A stretch of DNA of 64,000 bases, taken from contig NZ_CP034183.1 of NCBI RefSeq assembly GCF_003860465.1, positions 443,501 to 507,500 on the forward strand. The letters run 5' to 3'. The position numbers were made by a program, and so were the translations under genes. The notes below the pieces were generated by a model. That model searched no databases. It was not told the DNA's origin and was given only the letters and a program-made list of their open reading frames with translations. Below, piece after piece: positions 1-10,210 of the stretch (the stretch's first letter is position 1; each line of letters begins with the position of its first letter). The DNA comes from Deinococcus psychrotolerans (lineage in GTDB: Bacteria > Deinococcota > Deinococci > Deinococcales > Deinococcaceae).

Positions 1-240
1 AGAGGGCCTTTTCTTCTCGGTCTCGCCCAGCACAGCTTCGGCGTATCCCTTCTTGCGCTTCTCGGCCAGCTTTTTGTGTGCCTCGGCTTCAGCGGCCTGC
101 GGCGTGTCAAACGTTTTGATCTGTGTTGTTCCTTGCGTGCCAATTCTGCCGTAACGCAGTGTCAGCGTCTGGGCTCCGGTAACGGCCTCGTAGAACTTAT
201 GTTCTGCTCCTTCAGAGCGTTCCAGGTAAACATGAATCAT
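1..240 (-). CDS. WGR domain protein (3' end outside window)
   Basis: Only the first 80 codons are present; the gene runs off the left edge. The translation starts MIHVYLERSEGAEHKFYEA and contains LRYGRIGTQGTTQIKTF, the core of a WGR domain, a small fold often linked to nucleic-acid or ADP-ribose related proteins. A lysine/arginine-rich stretch follows (AEKRKKGYAEAVLGETEKKR). The ATG at 240 has no convincing ribosome binding site; a TATAGT box ends eight bases before it, compatible with a leaderless start. It diverges from leuS. What follows the WGR domain cannot be seen, so its role is unknown. Confidence 0.75.
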   Translation of the reverse strand, partial: MIHVYLERSEGAEHKFYEAVTGAQTLTLRYGRIGTQGTTQIKTFDTPQAAEAEAHKKLAEKRKKGYAEAVLGETEKKRPS

Positions 241-304
241 GTGGTTTCACTATATCCAGCAGGTGCGGCTTTCTTTCCTTTCGCCTGTGCATTAAACTAC
301 CTGT

Positions 305-403
305 ATGATCCGCTCTGCACTTACCACCGGAGGCTGCCGCGACGAGCTGAACTAAGCTTGCTCGCCCTGCCTCCGGCTTTGGTTTGCGCCGGAGCTTTTT
401 TTT
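305..403 (+). promoter_or_regulatory. Probable transcription attenuator in the leuS leader
   Basis: Two mutually exclusive helices are visible. The terminator pairs CTCCGGC (371-377) with GCCGGAG (388-394) and is followed by eight T (396-403). An upstream CCGGAGGC (327-334) is the exact complement of GCCTCCGG (369-376), so pairing there would destroy the terminator; an inner helix CGAGC (343-347)/GCTCG (360-364) would extend this antiterminator. The leuS ribosome binding site lies just downstream. A 16-codon ORF (305-355) runs through the region but has only two Leu codons. GGCTGCCGCGA (332-342) partly resembles a T-box, but the UGGN needed to bind tRNA is absent. What triggers it is unknown. 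Confidence 0.6.
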
Positions 404-445
404 GCTTTCATTCTTTTTCACTGGCCACACACAGGAGTTCCCCTC

Positions 446-2920
<2,475 letters not shown>

Positions 2921-2934
2921 AGTTGGAATCAAAG

Positions 2935-2964
2935 AGCCGCCTGACTTGGAGTGGGCGGCTTTTT
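2935..2964 (+). terminator. Intrinsic terminator of leuS
   Basis: AGCCGCC (2935-2941) pairs with GGCGGCT (2954-2960), giving a 7-bp GC-rich stem with a 12-base loop followed by TTTT. It lies 15 bases after the leuS stop codon. Confidence 0.85.
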
Positions 2965-3049
2965 GTTGAGTAAAGGCCTATTTTTCTGAGGCTAAACATG
3001 GAAGCGCTCCCATTTCTTAGCCGTCTAAGGTTATGTTACGGTGTGAGGC

Positions 3050-4039
3050 ATGACACCCCTCCGCCGAAAGTCTGACTTAGAACACGCCCTCGTCCTCGAA
3101 ACTGCCCGCGTCACCGAAGCGGCGGCGTTGGCGGCGAGCCGATTTGTCGGAATGGGCGACAAAAACGCCGTGGACGGCGCGGGCACTGAGGCCATGCGCG
3201 ACGTGCTGAACGAAATGGATATTCAGGGCGAAGTGGTGATCGGTGAAGGGGAAATGGACGAAGCCCCGATGTTGTATATCGGCGAAATGTTGGGCAGCGG
3301 CCATTATCAGGTAGACATCGCGGTTGACCCGGTGGAAGGCACCGAAGTGACTGCCAAAGGACTGCCCAACGGCCTAGCCGTGATTGCGCTCAGTGAAAAA
3401 GGCGGCCTGATGCAGGCTCCCGACTGCTACATGGAAAAGCTGGTGGTGCCGCCGCCTGCGGCTGGCCGCGTTCACCTCGACTGGCCGGTGGAAGCCAACA
3501 TCGCCGCGCTGGCCCAAGCGCTCAGCCGCAAGCCCGGCGACTTGCTGATCAGCATCCTTGACCGCGAGCGCCACACCGACCTGATCGCGCGGGTGCGGCA
3601 GGCGGGCGCGAGAGTCAACTTGATCACCGACGGCGACGTGATCGCCAGCCTCGCGGTGGGCGTGCGCGGCACCGGCGTTCACGCGCTGATGGGATCGGGC
3701 GGCGCACCCGAGGGTGTCATCACGGCGGCGGCCATGAAGTGCCTCGGCGCAGAGATTCAGGGCCGCTTGATCGCCGAAAACGAAGAGCAACGGGAGCGCT
3801 TCAAATTGATGGGCGTCGAGGAAGGGCGGGTCTACAAAACCGATGAACTCGCTCCCGGCAAACAAATCGTCTTTTCCGGCACCGGCATCACGCACGGCGA
3901 ACTGCTCAGCGGCGTGCGGCGCTTCGGCGGCGGAGCGCGGACGCATACGCTGGTGATGGGGTACGCCACCCGCGTAGTGCGCTTCATCGACTCCATCCAC
4001 TTGGAAGACGACGGCGCACGCGTCACGGTGCGCGTATAA
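3050..4039 (+). CDS. glpX: Class II fructose-1,6-bisphosphatase (GlpX type)
   Basis: Hydrolyses fructose-1,6-bisphosphate to fructose-6-phosphate in gluconeogenesis. The 329-residue length is typical of GlpX. Recognisable motifs are [14 protein letters not shown] (about 37-50), the acidic [11 protein letters not shown] (65-75), VDPVEGT (92-98), [11 protein letters not shown] and [10 protein letters not shown]. GlpX enzymes use divalent metal held by such acidic residues and belong to the lithium-sensitive phosphatase fold. Only a weak GTGAGG precedes the ATG. It is a single-gene unit between the leuS terminator and an unrelated small membrane protein gene. Confidence 0.95.
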   Translation: MTPLRRKSDLEHALVLETARVTEAAALAASRFVGMGDKNAVDGAGTEAMRDVLNEMDIQGEVVIGEGEMDEAPMLYIGEMLGSGHYQVDIAVDPVEGTEVTAKGLPNGLAVIALSEKGGLMQAPDCYMEKLVVPPPAAGRVHLDWPVEANIAALAQALSRKPGDLLISILDRERHTDLIARVRQAGARVNLITDGDVIASLAVGVRGTGVHALMGSGGAPEGVITAAAMKCLGAEIQGRLIAENEEQRERFKLMGVEEGRVYKTDELAPGKQIVFSGTGITHGELLSGVRRFGGGARTHTLVMGYATRVVRFIDSIHLEDDGARVTVRV

Positions 4040-4103
4040 AGTCAGGAACACCAGCCCCCATAGGGTGTGCAGTTTCATTTCAGCTTTTCATTAGAATTGA
4101 CTC

Positions 4104-4484
4104 ATGAATGCGACTGCTGAAAGTATTCGGGCCGGTTTCCGCGTGGTGTCCGGCCTGCTGATACTGATTATCGGTATCAATCTCCTGAGAGTCATCACCA
4201 ATACCCTGAGGTACGGCGGCTTTAGTTTCGGCTTGCTGCTGAGCTTTGCCCTGCTGGTGGGGTTGTGCTGGGCAGTCTACAACGGCAAAATCTGGGCGCG
4301 GGTGGTCTTGGCGTTGCTGCTGCTGCTCAACGCGGTGAGCGCCCTGATCGCTGGCCTGAGTTTCGGCGGCGGTCTGGGCGCTTTCGTGGCACTGATCGGC
4401 GCTCTGCAATTCCTGAGCGCCCTGAGTTTGTTTGTCATTCCGCAAGTCAACGCCTATTTCGAATACGCGGCGGCTCAATCTTAA
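4104..4484 (+). CDS. Small multi-pass membrane protein
   Basis: A 126-residue hydrophobic protein with about four membrane segments: VVSGLLILIIGINLL, SFGLLLSFALLVGLCWAVY, WARVVLALLLLLNAVSALIAG and LGAFVALIGALQFLSALSLFV. I recognise no family signature or catalytic motif. The start appears leaderless: TAGAAT (4092-4097) ends six bases before the ATG and there is no ribosome binding site. It faces a convergent stress-like gene across a shared terminator. Function unknown. Confidence 0.75.
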   Translation: MNATAESIRAGFRVVSGLLILIIGINLLRVITNTLRYGGFSFGLLLSFALLVGLCWAVYNGKIWARVVLALLLLLNAVSALIAGLSFGGGLGAFVALIGALQFLSALSLFVIPQVNAYFEYAAAQS

Positions 4485-4501
4485 GCAGGTCAGTTCCAAC
4501 G

Positions 4502-4539
4502 AAAAACCGCAAGCCTTTGAGAAGCGCTCGCGGTTTTTT
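4502..4539. terminator. Bidirectional terminator between convergent genes
   Basis: AAAAACCGC (4502-4510) and GCGGTTTTTT (4530-4539) form a stem flanked by an A-run on one side and a T-run on the other. It can therefore end transcription from both the membrane-protein gene at 4104 and the convergent gene that stops at 4560. Confidence 0.75.
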
Positions 4540-4559
4540 GGATGTTATTTGTTTGTTGC

Positions 4560-5114
4560 TTAGTTGACGAACTGTCCGCCGTGGCGGTCGGCAGTGGCTT
4601 TGAGCGCGTCCATCGGCACCGAATCCTCGACGGCGATAGCGCGGCCACCGGCGTCCATGGTGCTGCTCATTTGGGTGTAGTGCTCGTCGCTGACGTGGTA
4701 GTTGTCGTCGTACATTCTGCCGCCGGTTTCGTCAACGCCCGCCGCGCCGCCGATGGCTCCCACACCTGCACCGACGCCCGAACCCAGCGCCGCCATGCCC
4801 AAAATAACCGGCAACGCGAGGCCGCCCGTTGCTACGGTGGTGGCCGTGGCGATGACGCCCGCGACTGCGCCCGCGATCAAACCGACGCCGGTGCCCTTGA
4901 CTGCGCCTTCGCCTGCGTCTTCAGGCGTACCGCCGGCGTCCAGTGTGGGGTCGGTGATGCCGGTCAGGGGAGCAGTGCTAGCAGCCGAGTTGGTCATGCT
5001 GCTGGTGCGGTTGACCGAAGTCTGGCCCATTTCCGGCTGAATCAGGTTCTGAGAACGGAGGTCGGCCACGAAGGCGTCGGCTTGTGCAACGGTGGGGAAA
5101 ATTAGATGTTTCAT
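4560..5114 (-). CDS. Glycine-zipper stress-type protein
   Basis: The 184-residue protein starts [23 protein letters not shown], resembling the N-terminal half of the general-stress YflT/17M-type domain. It continues with a low-complexity linker and a long small-residue segment (about 75-125: [20 protein letters not shown], then [21 protein letters not shown]) typical of glycine-zipper membrane sequences. The C-terminal part ([14 protein letters not shown] through [15 protein letters not shown]) again looks like a small folded domain. No signal peptide is evident. Family assignment is inference from pattern only; function unknown. Confidence 0.7.
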   Translation of the reverse strand: MKHLIFPTVAQADAFVADLRSQNLIQPEMGQTSVNRTSSMTNSAASTAPLTGITDPTLDAGGTPEDAGEGAVKGTGVGLIAGAVAGVIATATTVATGGLALPVILGMAALGSGVGAGVGAIGGAAGVDETGGRMYDDNYHVSDEHYTQMSSTMDAGGRAIAVEDSVPMDALKATADRHGGQFVN

Positions 5115-5343
5115 GGCTTACAGTTTGCGGTGCGCCGAGACGCCCCTGATGAGAGAAGTATCAAGTTTTGGGGGTTTGTACTGCTTTGCTGTTCATTCTT
5201 CTTAAGTCTTTTGGGGGAAGAGCACGTTTATGAATTTCTTAAAAGCGAAGACTCATACCATACAAATGAAGGCCCGCTTTTGCTCTGTCTTACCGATTCG
5301 GTTCATTTTGTGAAAAATTTCAACTTTACAATGAACGCACTGT

Positions 5344-6849
5344 TCAACTTACCTTCACTTCAAAGCGGTGGTAGCCGGTCGCACCTTCGGGCAGGGCGTC
5401 TTTGTCTGCTTTTTTCTGAACGGTGTCGCCTGAATAAGCCCGCACTGCCAGAGTGTATTGGCCCGCTTCCGGCGTCCAGGCCAGTTGCCAGGGTGTCCAG
5501 GCATAAATGCTGCGCGGCCTGACGAGTTCAGCTTCGCGCCAGGTCTTTTCGCCGTCGGTGCTGACTTCTACCTTGGTGATCGGCTGGCTAAAAAAGGCCA
5601 CGCCCCGAATAAAAGTCTGCCGACCTGCTTTGACGACTGGGTCAATTTCTGGCGGCTGGTCGATGCGGCTCATCAGTTCCACCCGCGCCGCTTTCGACCA
5701 ATCGCGCTTGACCCAGTATCCCGGCTGATCTTCGGCGCTCAGCGTAATGTTGGTGATCCACCTCGGCTGCTTCATGCCGTACCGGCCGGGAATCAGCACC
5801 CGCAGCGGGAAGCCGTGCTTGGCGTTGAGCGCTTCGCCGTTGAGCTGTGTGATGAGCAGGTTTTCCGGGTCGAGCGCTTCGCCCAGCGGCAACGACTCGG
5901 TGTAGCCGTCGGCGGCCTTCCACAGCACGAAGCGGGCTTCTTTCTGGATACCCACGTCGCGCAGCAAGTCGGTGAGCCGGAAGCCGCCCCAGATTCCGTT
6001 GGAGATCAGCGGCCCGCCGACGGGGTTGGAGATGCACGACAGGGTGCGCTCGCTGGTCACGGGGGCGAACTGCTTGAGGTCAGCCAAACGGTAAGTCTTG
6101 GGCGTCTGCACCAATCCGCTCACCGTCAGGCTCCACTTTTCGGCGCTCAGGCGAGGATCGAAGGCTTCTAGGTTTTTGGAGACGTAGTAAAACTGCTCCA
6201 CCGGCGTCACGCCAAACGGCAGCGGCTGACCCGGCACGGGAGCGGCAGCGGTGGTGTCTGCGCTGCCTTGCTTGAGCAGAGCGCTGAGGCCCCCGCCCGC
6301 CACCACCGCTCCTCCAGCCGCGAGGCCCAGTGTCGTCAAGCGGCGGGCCGTATCGGTAGGAGTGGTCACGCCTTGCAGCCTCTCCCCGCCCGGCCCAAAT
6401 GTTAGCAGCCGGTTCACGCCTTCCAGCAGCGCCCAGAACACCAGGCCGTAGAGCAGCGGCAGCCACCAGCCCAGTGAACCCAGCCCCACGATGCACAGCA
6501 GCGCCAGCATTCCGGCGGCGGCCCACGGCACACTCACTGCGCCCAGTAAGCTCAAACCGCCCAGCCACAGCACCGCCACCCCGCTGAAGGCCAGCAACTT
6601 GGCGTCTTGGCCGAGGCCCAACAGCTTGTGCAGAAACTGAAACACGGCGGGCACGCCCAGCGCCTGCGTCAGCACGCCGAATAAGGCAATCGGCGGATAG
6701 GCCAGACCTGCCCAGACCAGGGCCGCGTAGCCGATCACGCTCAGCAGCACGGCGGCGATCCACGCTCTCAAAAGTCGCCACCAAAAATGTTGCGCCGGGG
6801 CATTCTTATTTTGTTTTCCATTTTGAAGATTGGACTCAGGGTTTGACAT
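5344..6849 (-). CDS. Membrane-anchored molybdopterin oxidoreductase, sulfite oxidase family
   Basis: The 501-residue protein has two parts. Residues about 20-165 hold four to five hydrophobic segments (WIAAVLLSVIGYAALVWAGLAY and following). After a linker, residues about 215-400 form the Moco domain of the sulfite oxidase family, with RTLSCISNPVGG supplying the cysteine that ligates molybdenum, followed by LISNGIWGGFRLTDLL and GFPLRVLIPGRYGMKQPRWI. The C-terminal 100 residues match the Ig-like dimerisation domain (TKVEVSTDGEKTWREAEL, ATGYHRFEV). The start is set by AGGAGGA before the ATG. The substrate is unknown; the membrane domain may hand electrons to quinone (inference). Confidence 0.88.
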   Translation of the reverse strand: MSNPESNLQNGKQNKNAPAQHFWWRLLRAWIAAVLLSVIGYAALVWAGLAYPPIALFGVLTQALGVPAVFQFLHKLLGLGQDAKLLAFSGVAVLWLGGLSLLGAVSVPWAAAGMLALLCIVGLGSLGWWLPLLYGLVFWALLEGVNRLLTFGPGGERLQGVTTPTDTARRLTTLGLAAGGAVVAGGGLSALLKQGSADTTAAAPVPGQPLPFGVTPVEQFYYVSKNLEAFDPRLSAEKWSLTVSGLVQTPKTYRLADLKQFAPVTSERTLSCISNPVGGPLISNGIWGGFRLTDLLRDVGIQKEARFVLWKAADGYTESLPLGEALDPENLLITQLNGEALNAKHGFPLRVLIPGRYGMKQPRWITNITLSAEDQPGYWVKRDWSKAARVELMSRIDQPPEIDPVVKAGRQTFIRGVAFFSQPITKVEVSTDGEKTWREAELVRPRSIYAWTPWQLAWTPEAGQYTLAVRAYSGDTVQKKADKDALPEGATGYHRFEVKVS

Positions 6850-6961
6850 GGGCTGGTTTCTCCTCCTTTCTCAGGAAGTTAGGTCAATTCAAAAAAGACG
6901 CGCAGCTCAGGAAGCCACGCGCCTAAAGGATCAATCAAATTCAGTTCAGTTGGGAAGCGGC

Positions 6962-7660
6962 TTACTTCTTGCCCATGCTGCCCATTTCCAGCTTGTCTTC
7001 GGCGACGATCACGTCAAAGTTCTTGTTCTTGAGGGTGCCCACCGCGAACAAGCTGTAGGTTTTGCCGCCCGCTACGCTGATGCCCGAGATATTCTTGACC
7101 ACGGGTGACATTTTGCCGAACGGCACGATGTCGAGGTTGACGCCCATCGGGTTGACCAGCAGGGTGCGGTCATAGCCGTACTTGAGGGGGGTCTTGAATA
7201 GGCCAGCTTTGTTCATGTCCACCGCGATGGCCTGCACTGCAGGAGCGTCGGGAGCAAGGTGGTAGACGGTGATTTCGGCTTTGCCTTTGTTCTTATTCAG
7301 GCCGCTGGTGTAGAAAATAATTGGCGTGACTTTCTTGAGGTAGCCCGACGCCGCGACGGTGTAGTAGACGCCCGCCTTGAGGTTGACGCTGCCGCTGAAG
7401 ACCACCGCTTTCATGTTGCCTGCTGCCGTGATCATGACTTTGTGCATTCCGGCGGGGACTTCGCCGTAGGCGGTCACAGCTTTGAAAGGCGCGTTGGAAA
7501 CGGTGCGGGTGCCGTCCACGTAGACGTCCACGGCGGGCGCGTCCGAGACGGCGTGAACGACGCGCACGTAAGCGTCTTTCATGCCCATGTTTTGGGCGGA
7601 GGCGGAAACGCTGAGGGTCAGTGCGGCGGCGATCATGGCGGTCATTTTGGATTTCGTCAT
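6962..7660 (-). CDS. Secreted DUF4397 protein A
   Basis: The 232-residue protein starts at MTKSKMTAMIAAALTLSVSASAQ, a clear Sec signal peptide, directly after AAGGAGAG; an upstream in-frame start is possible but lacks a binding site. The mature part has the DUF4397 pattern: AYVRVVHAVSDAPAVDVYVDG, a beta-rich repeat with PAGMHKVMITAAG, then a second copy starting VYHLAPDAPAVQAIAVDM. It is clearly paralogous to the next gene upstream (7952-8641). Such proteins are extracytoplasmic beta-sandwiches of unknown role. Its promoter shares order and spacing with that of the paralog. Confidence 0.9.
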   Translation of the reverse strand: MTKSKMTAMIAAALTLSVSASAQNMGMKDAYVRVVHAVSDAPAVDVYVDGTRTVSNAPFKAVTAYGEVPAGMHKVMITAAGNMKAVVFSGSVNLKAGVYYTVAASGYLKKVTPIIFYTSGLNKNKGKAEITVYHLAPDAPAVQAIAVDMNKAGLFKTPLKYGYDRTLLVNPMGVNLDIVPFGKMSPVVKNISGISVAGGKTYSLFAVGTLKNKNFDVIVAEDKLEMGSMGKK

Positions 7661-7711
7661 CTTGTACTCTCCTTGGTATTGCTGTTTGAACGTATCTTGC
7701 TGCTTCACTGA

Positions 7712-7777
7712 GTTGTATGCCAAAGAGACCCTGTTCAGATGTTGGATGCCCTGCTTTTACCCTTTATACAAACTTTA
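7712..7777 (-). promoter_or_regulatory. Promoter with upstream TAAAG repeats (DUF4397 gene A)
   Basis: Read on the minus strand: TAAAG-N6-TAAAG (11-bp period), then TAAAAGCA, 13 bases, CTGAAC (7738-7733), 15 bases, TACAAC (7717-7712). The predicted 5' leader is about 45 bases. The same elements in the same order, with the same 13- and 15-base gaps, precede paralog B. TAAAG direct repeats one helical turn apart upstream of a weak -35 look like activator sites (inference). Confidence 0.5.
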
Positions 7778-7951
7778 AGGTGATTCACAAAGCCGGCGAA
7801 GCCAAAACCAGAAGCGGCAACTGGGCCAAGACGAGTAACAACAGCGTGCGAAGAACGGCGGATCAGACTTTCCTACTCGCCTCTCCGCCGTCCCTTCTTG
7901 TTATGGGTTCGCCCTGAACTCAATCAGCGGCTGAACTTTTTTGAATGATCT

Positions 7952-8641
7952 TTATTTGCCGCCCATGCTGCCCATCTCCAGCTTGTCTTCAGTAGCCACC
8001 ACGTCAAAGCTCTTGCCGGCCAAAGTGCCGAGCGCAAACAGGCTGTAGGTTTTGCCGCCCGCGATGCTCAGGCCAGTCACGTTTTTGACCACCGGCTGGG
8101 TTGCGCCGAACGGCACGATGTTGAGGTTGACGGCCATCGGCGCGACATTCAGCGTTCCCATGTTGCCGTAGGCGAGACCTTTGGGCAGCAACGCCGTATT
8201 GTTCATGTCGACGGCCAGCGCCTGCACGCGGGGGCCGTCGGGCGAGAGGTGGTAGACATTGACTTGCGCCTTGCCCGGATCGGTGTTGAGCGAAGTGGCC
8301 GTAAAGATTTTCGGCTTAAGGTTGGCGAGGTAGCCGACGGCCGCGACGGTGTAATACGTGCCTGCGGTGAGATCGACCTTGCCGTCGAAGACGACGGTGT
8401 TGGCGTCGCCAGCCGCCGTGATTTTGACGGTGTGGCTGCCTGCGGGGACGTTCCCGTATGGTGTGACGGCCTTGAAGGGCGCGTTGGAGACGGTTTTGGT
8501 GCCGTCCACGTAGACGTCCACAGCAGGTGCGTCGGCCACGGCGTGAACAACGCGCACGTAAGCGTCGGTCATTTGCGCGGAAGCGGAAACGCTGAGCGTC
8601 AGGGCGGCGGCGATCAATGCGGTCATCTTGGATTTCATCAT
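7952..8641 (-). CDS. Secreted DUF4397 protein B
   Basis: A 229-residue paralog of the downstream gene. It begins MMKSKMTALIAAALTLSVSASAQ (signal peptide) behind AAGGAGAG, and the mature protein starts MTDAYVRVVHAVADAPAVDVYVDG. The second DUF4397 repeat begins VYHLSPDGPRVQALAVDM, and both proteins end EDKLEMGSMG-K. The two genes are tandem, same strand, separated by about 290 bases, each with its own promoter, so this looks like a duplication that included the control region. No cysteine or catalytic motif is evident; a structural or surface role is likely but unproven. Confidence 0.9.
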   Translation of the reverse strand: MMKSKMTALIAAALTLSVSASAQMTDAYVRVVHAVADAPAVDVYVDGTKTVSNAPFKAVTPYGNVPAGSHTVKITAAGDANTVVFDGKVDLTAGTYYTVAAVGYLANLKPKIFTATSLNTDPGKAQVNVYHLSPDGPRVQALAVDMNNTALLPKGLAYGNMGTLNVAPMAVNLNIVPFGATQPVVKNVTGLSIAGGKTYSLFALGTLAGKSFDVVATEDKLEMGSMGGK

Positions 8642-8721
8642 GTTGGACTCTCCTTGCCTTGCAGGAACTCGGGAATTGAGCGGGTTTACTTGTGGAGCTT
8701 TGGTGGTTTGTTCCTGACAGA

Positions 8722-8788
8722 GTTGTAGGGTCTAAGCCCACTGGTCAGCTGTCTGAAGTGATGCTTTTAGACCTTTACCCAAACTTTA
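8722..8788 (-). promoter_or_regulatory. Promoter with upstream TAAAG repeats (DUF4397 gene B)
   Basis: Minus-strand reading: TAAAG-N6-TAAAG, TAAAAGCA, 13 bases, CTGACC (8748-8743), 15 bases, TACAAC (8727-8722). It matches the promoter of gene A in order and spacing although the sequence between elements has diverged. The repeats lie only about 40 bases from the start of the divergent lipoprotein gene and could also act on it. Confidence 0.5.
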
Positions 8789-8828
8789 TGCGCGGCAAGT
8801 GCAGCGCCGAAGCGTCATGCTGACAGCC

Positions 8829-9539
8829 ATGACACCGCTCAAAGGGCAAAACTTAAAATTGATCTTGCTGCTCTCGTCGTCGCTGATTTTGGCGGCCTGC
8901 GCTCCCGCTGCCCAGCAGCAAACCGCCGTTATCAGTTCTACGCAGTCGGTCACCCTCAACAACGCCGTGACCGTGCCTGCTGTGGGCGAGCGCAAAGCCA
9001 CCCTGATCTACTACTCCGGCGGCAAAGTCAAACCGGAGGCTTACCGCTGGCTGGGTGAAGCGCTGGCTCCTTCGGGCATTCAAACCGTGATCGTGGGCTT
9101 TCCGCAAGACTTGGCCTTTTTTGCGCCCACCCGCGCCGACGAAGTACTGGCCGCGCTGCCCTCCAGCGAGCCGGTGTATTTGGCGGGCCACAGCCTCGGC
9201 GGCGTGACGGCGGCGCAGTACTTGGAAAGCCATCAGGGGCGTATCTCCGGTTTGATTTTGATGGGCTCTTATCCTGCCGACAACGTGACTCTGCGCGGCC
9301 AGAAACTGCGGGTGCTGGACTTGCTGGCTGAAAACGATGGACTCAGCCTGCCCGCCAAGGTGGAAGACGGCCTCAAACGCTTGCCGGCATACACTCAACT
9401 GGTGCGCTTGCCCGGAGCCGTCCACGCCTTCTTTGGCCGCTACGGTGCTCAAGCGGGCGACGGCACGCCCACCGCCAGCCGCGTAGACACCGAAGCGCGA
9501 ATCGTGACGGCGGTGCGCAGCTTCATTTTGGGTCAGTAG
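8829..9539 (+). CDS. Alpha/beta hydrolase lipoprotein
   Basis: About 236 residues from the ATG at 8829; ATG 8817 and GTG 8799 are in-frame alternatives and none has a clear binding site. The chosen start gives a compact lipoprotein signal, MTPLKGQNLKLILLLSSSLILAAC, with the lipidated Cys at 24. The mature part has an alpha/beta hydrolase fold: LIYYSGGKVKPEAYRWLGEAL, the nucleophile elbow AGHSLGG, then LILMGSYPADN, LLAENDGL (acid) and GAVHAFFGRYG (His). This pattern resembles dienelactone hydrolase/chlorophyllase-like enzymes. The substrate is unknown; it should act outside the cytoplasm. Confidence 0.85.
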   Translation: MTPLKGQNLKLILLLSSSLILAACAPAAQQQTAVISSTQSVTLNNAVTVPAVGERKATLIYYSGGKVKPEAYRWLGEALAPSGIQTVIVGFPQDLAFFAPTRADEVLAALPSSEPVYLAGHSLGGVTAAQYLESHQGRISGLILMGSYPADNVTLRGQKLRVLDLLAENDGLSLPAKVEDGLKRLPAYTQLVRLPGAVHAFFGRYGAQAGDGTPTASRVDTEARIVTAVRSFILGQ

Positions 9540-9584
9540 GTTCGGCAGTGAGCGCTCCGCATCTCCTGCCCATCTGCTTGCTTT

Positions 9585-10193
9585 ATGCTCTGGCAAGTGT
9601 TGGCTTGGCTCGATTCTCTTAATCCATTTTGGCTGCACTTTTCCAGCTTTACGCTGATGTTTTTGGAAGGCATGGGCATTCCGGGCATTCCGGGTTTTTT
9701 GCCGATGCTGGCTTTGTCCGAGTCCATTCACGCCGGACAGACCACGCTCTGGGAAGCGCTGCTGTCGGGCACGTTGGGCAACTGGTTGGGGAGCTTGGCA
9801 GGCTACCGCCTCGCCGCCTCACTGTTGACGCGCTTGCCCCTGAGCTGGCAACGCCTCGCCCACAGCCGCCGGACGGCCCGCTTGATGAACCGTTACGGCG
9901 GCCTCCTGGTGGTGGTCAGCCGCACCATCGGTTCGCTCAGAACGCCGGTAACGCTTTATGCCGGAGCCTCGCACTACGCTTGGCCCGCTTACCTGGCTTT
10001 CAGTGCGCTGGGCGCGGCGCTGCATGTCGGCGTATGGCAAACCCTGATCTGGAGATTCGGCCCCAGCATTCTGGAGCAGTTTGAGCGGCTGCAAGGTCAG
10101 GCCTTGCCGTATTTGATCGGCGCGGCGGTGGTGGTGGCGGGCGTGGTGTGGTGGCGGCACAAGCATAAAGCGCCGGAAGAAATTGAGATTTAG
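9585..10193 (+). CDS. DedA family membrane protein
   Basis: A 202-residue integral membrane protein. The VTT/DedA signature is present: GMGIPGIPGFLPMLALSES near the N-terminus, LLSGTLGNWLGSLAGYRLA, RTARLMNRYGGLLVVVSRTIGSLRTPVTLYAGAS (the Arg/Gly/Pro motif of DedA proteins) and a C-terminal hydrophobic helix followed by WWRHKHK. DedA proteins are implicated in lipid scrambling, such as undecaprenyl-phosphate recycling, and in membrane potential maintenance; the role of this member is not known. It is convergent with fdhD, the stop codons being about 20 bases apart. Confidence 0.88.
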   Translation: MLWQVLAWLDSLNPFWLHFSSFTLMFLEGMGIPGIPGFLPMLALSESIHAGQTTLWEALLSGTLGNWLGSLAGYRLAASLLTRLPLSWQRLAHSRRTARLMNRYGGLLVVVSRTIGSLRTPVTLYAGASHYAWPAYLAFSALGAALHVGVWQTLIWRFGPSILEQFERLQGQALPYLIGAAVVVAGVVWWRHKHKAPEEIEI

Positions 10194-10210
10194 CGCGGGT
10201 CAATCAACGC

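Noticed and set aside
332..342. Canonical T-box
   Set aside because: GGCTGCCGCGA matches part of the T-box consensus but lacks UGGN, and no stem I with a Leu specifier was found.
305..355. Leader peptide controlling leuS by ribosome stalling
   Set aside because: Only two Leu codons, not adjacent, and no ribosome binding site; the helices are reported but not this mechanism.
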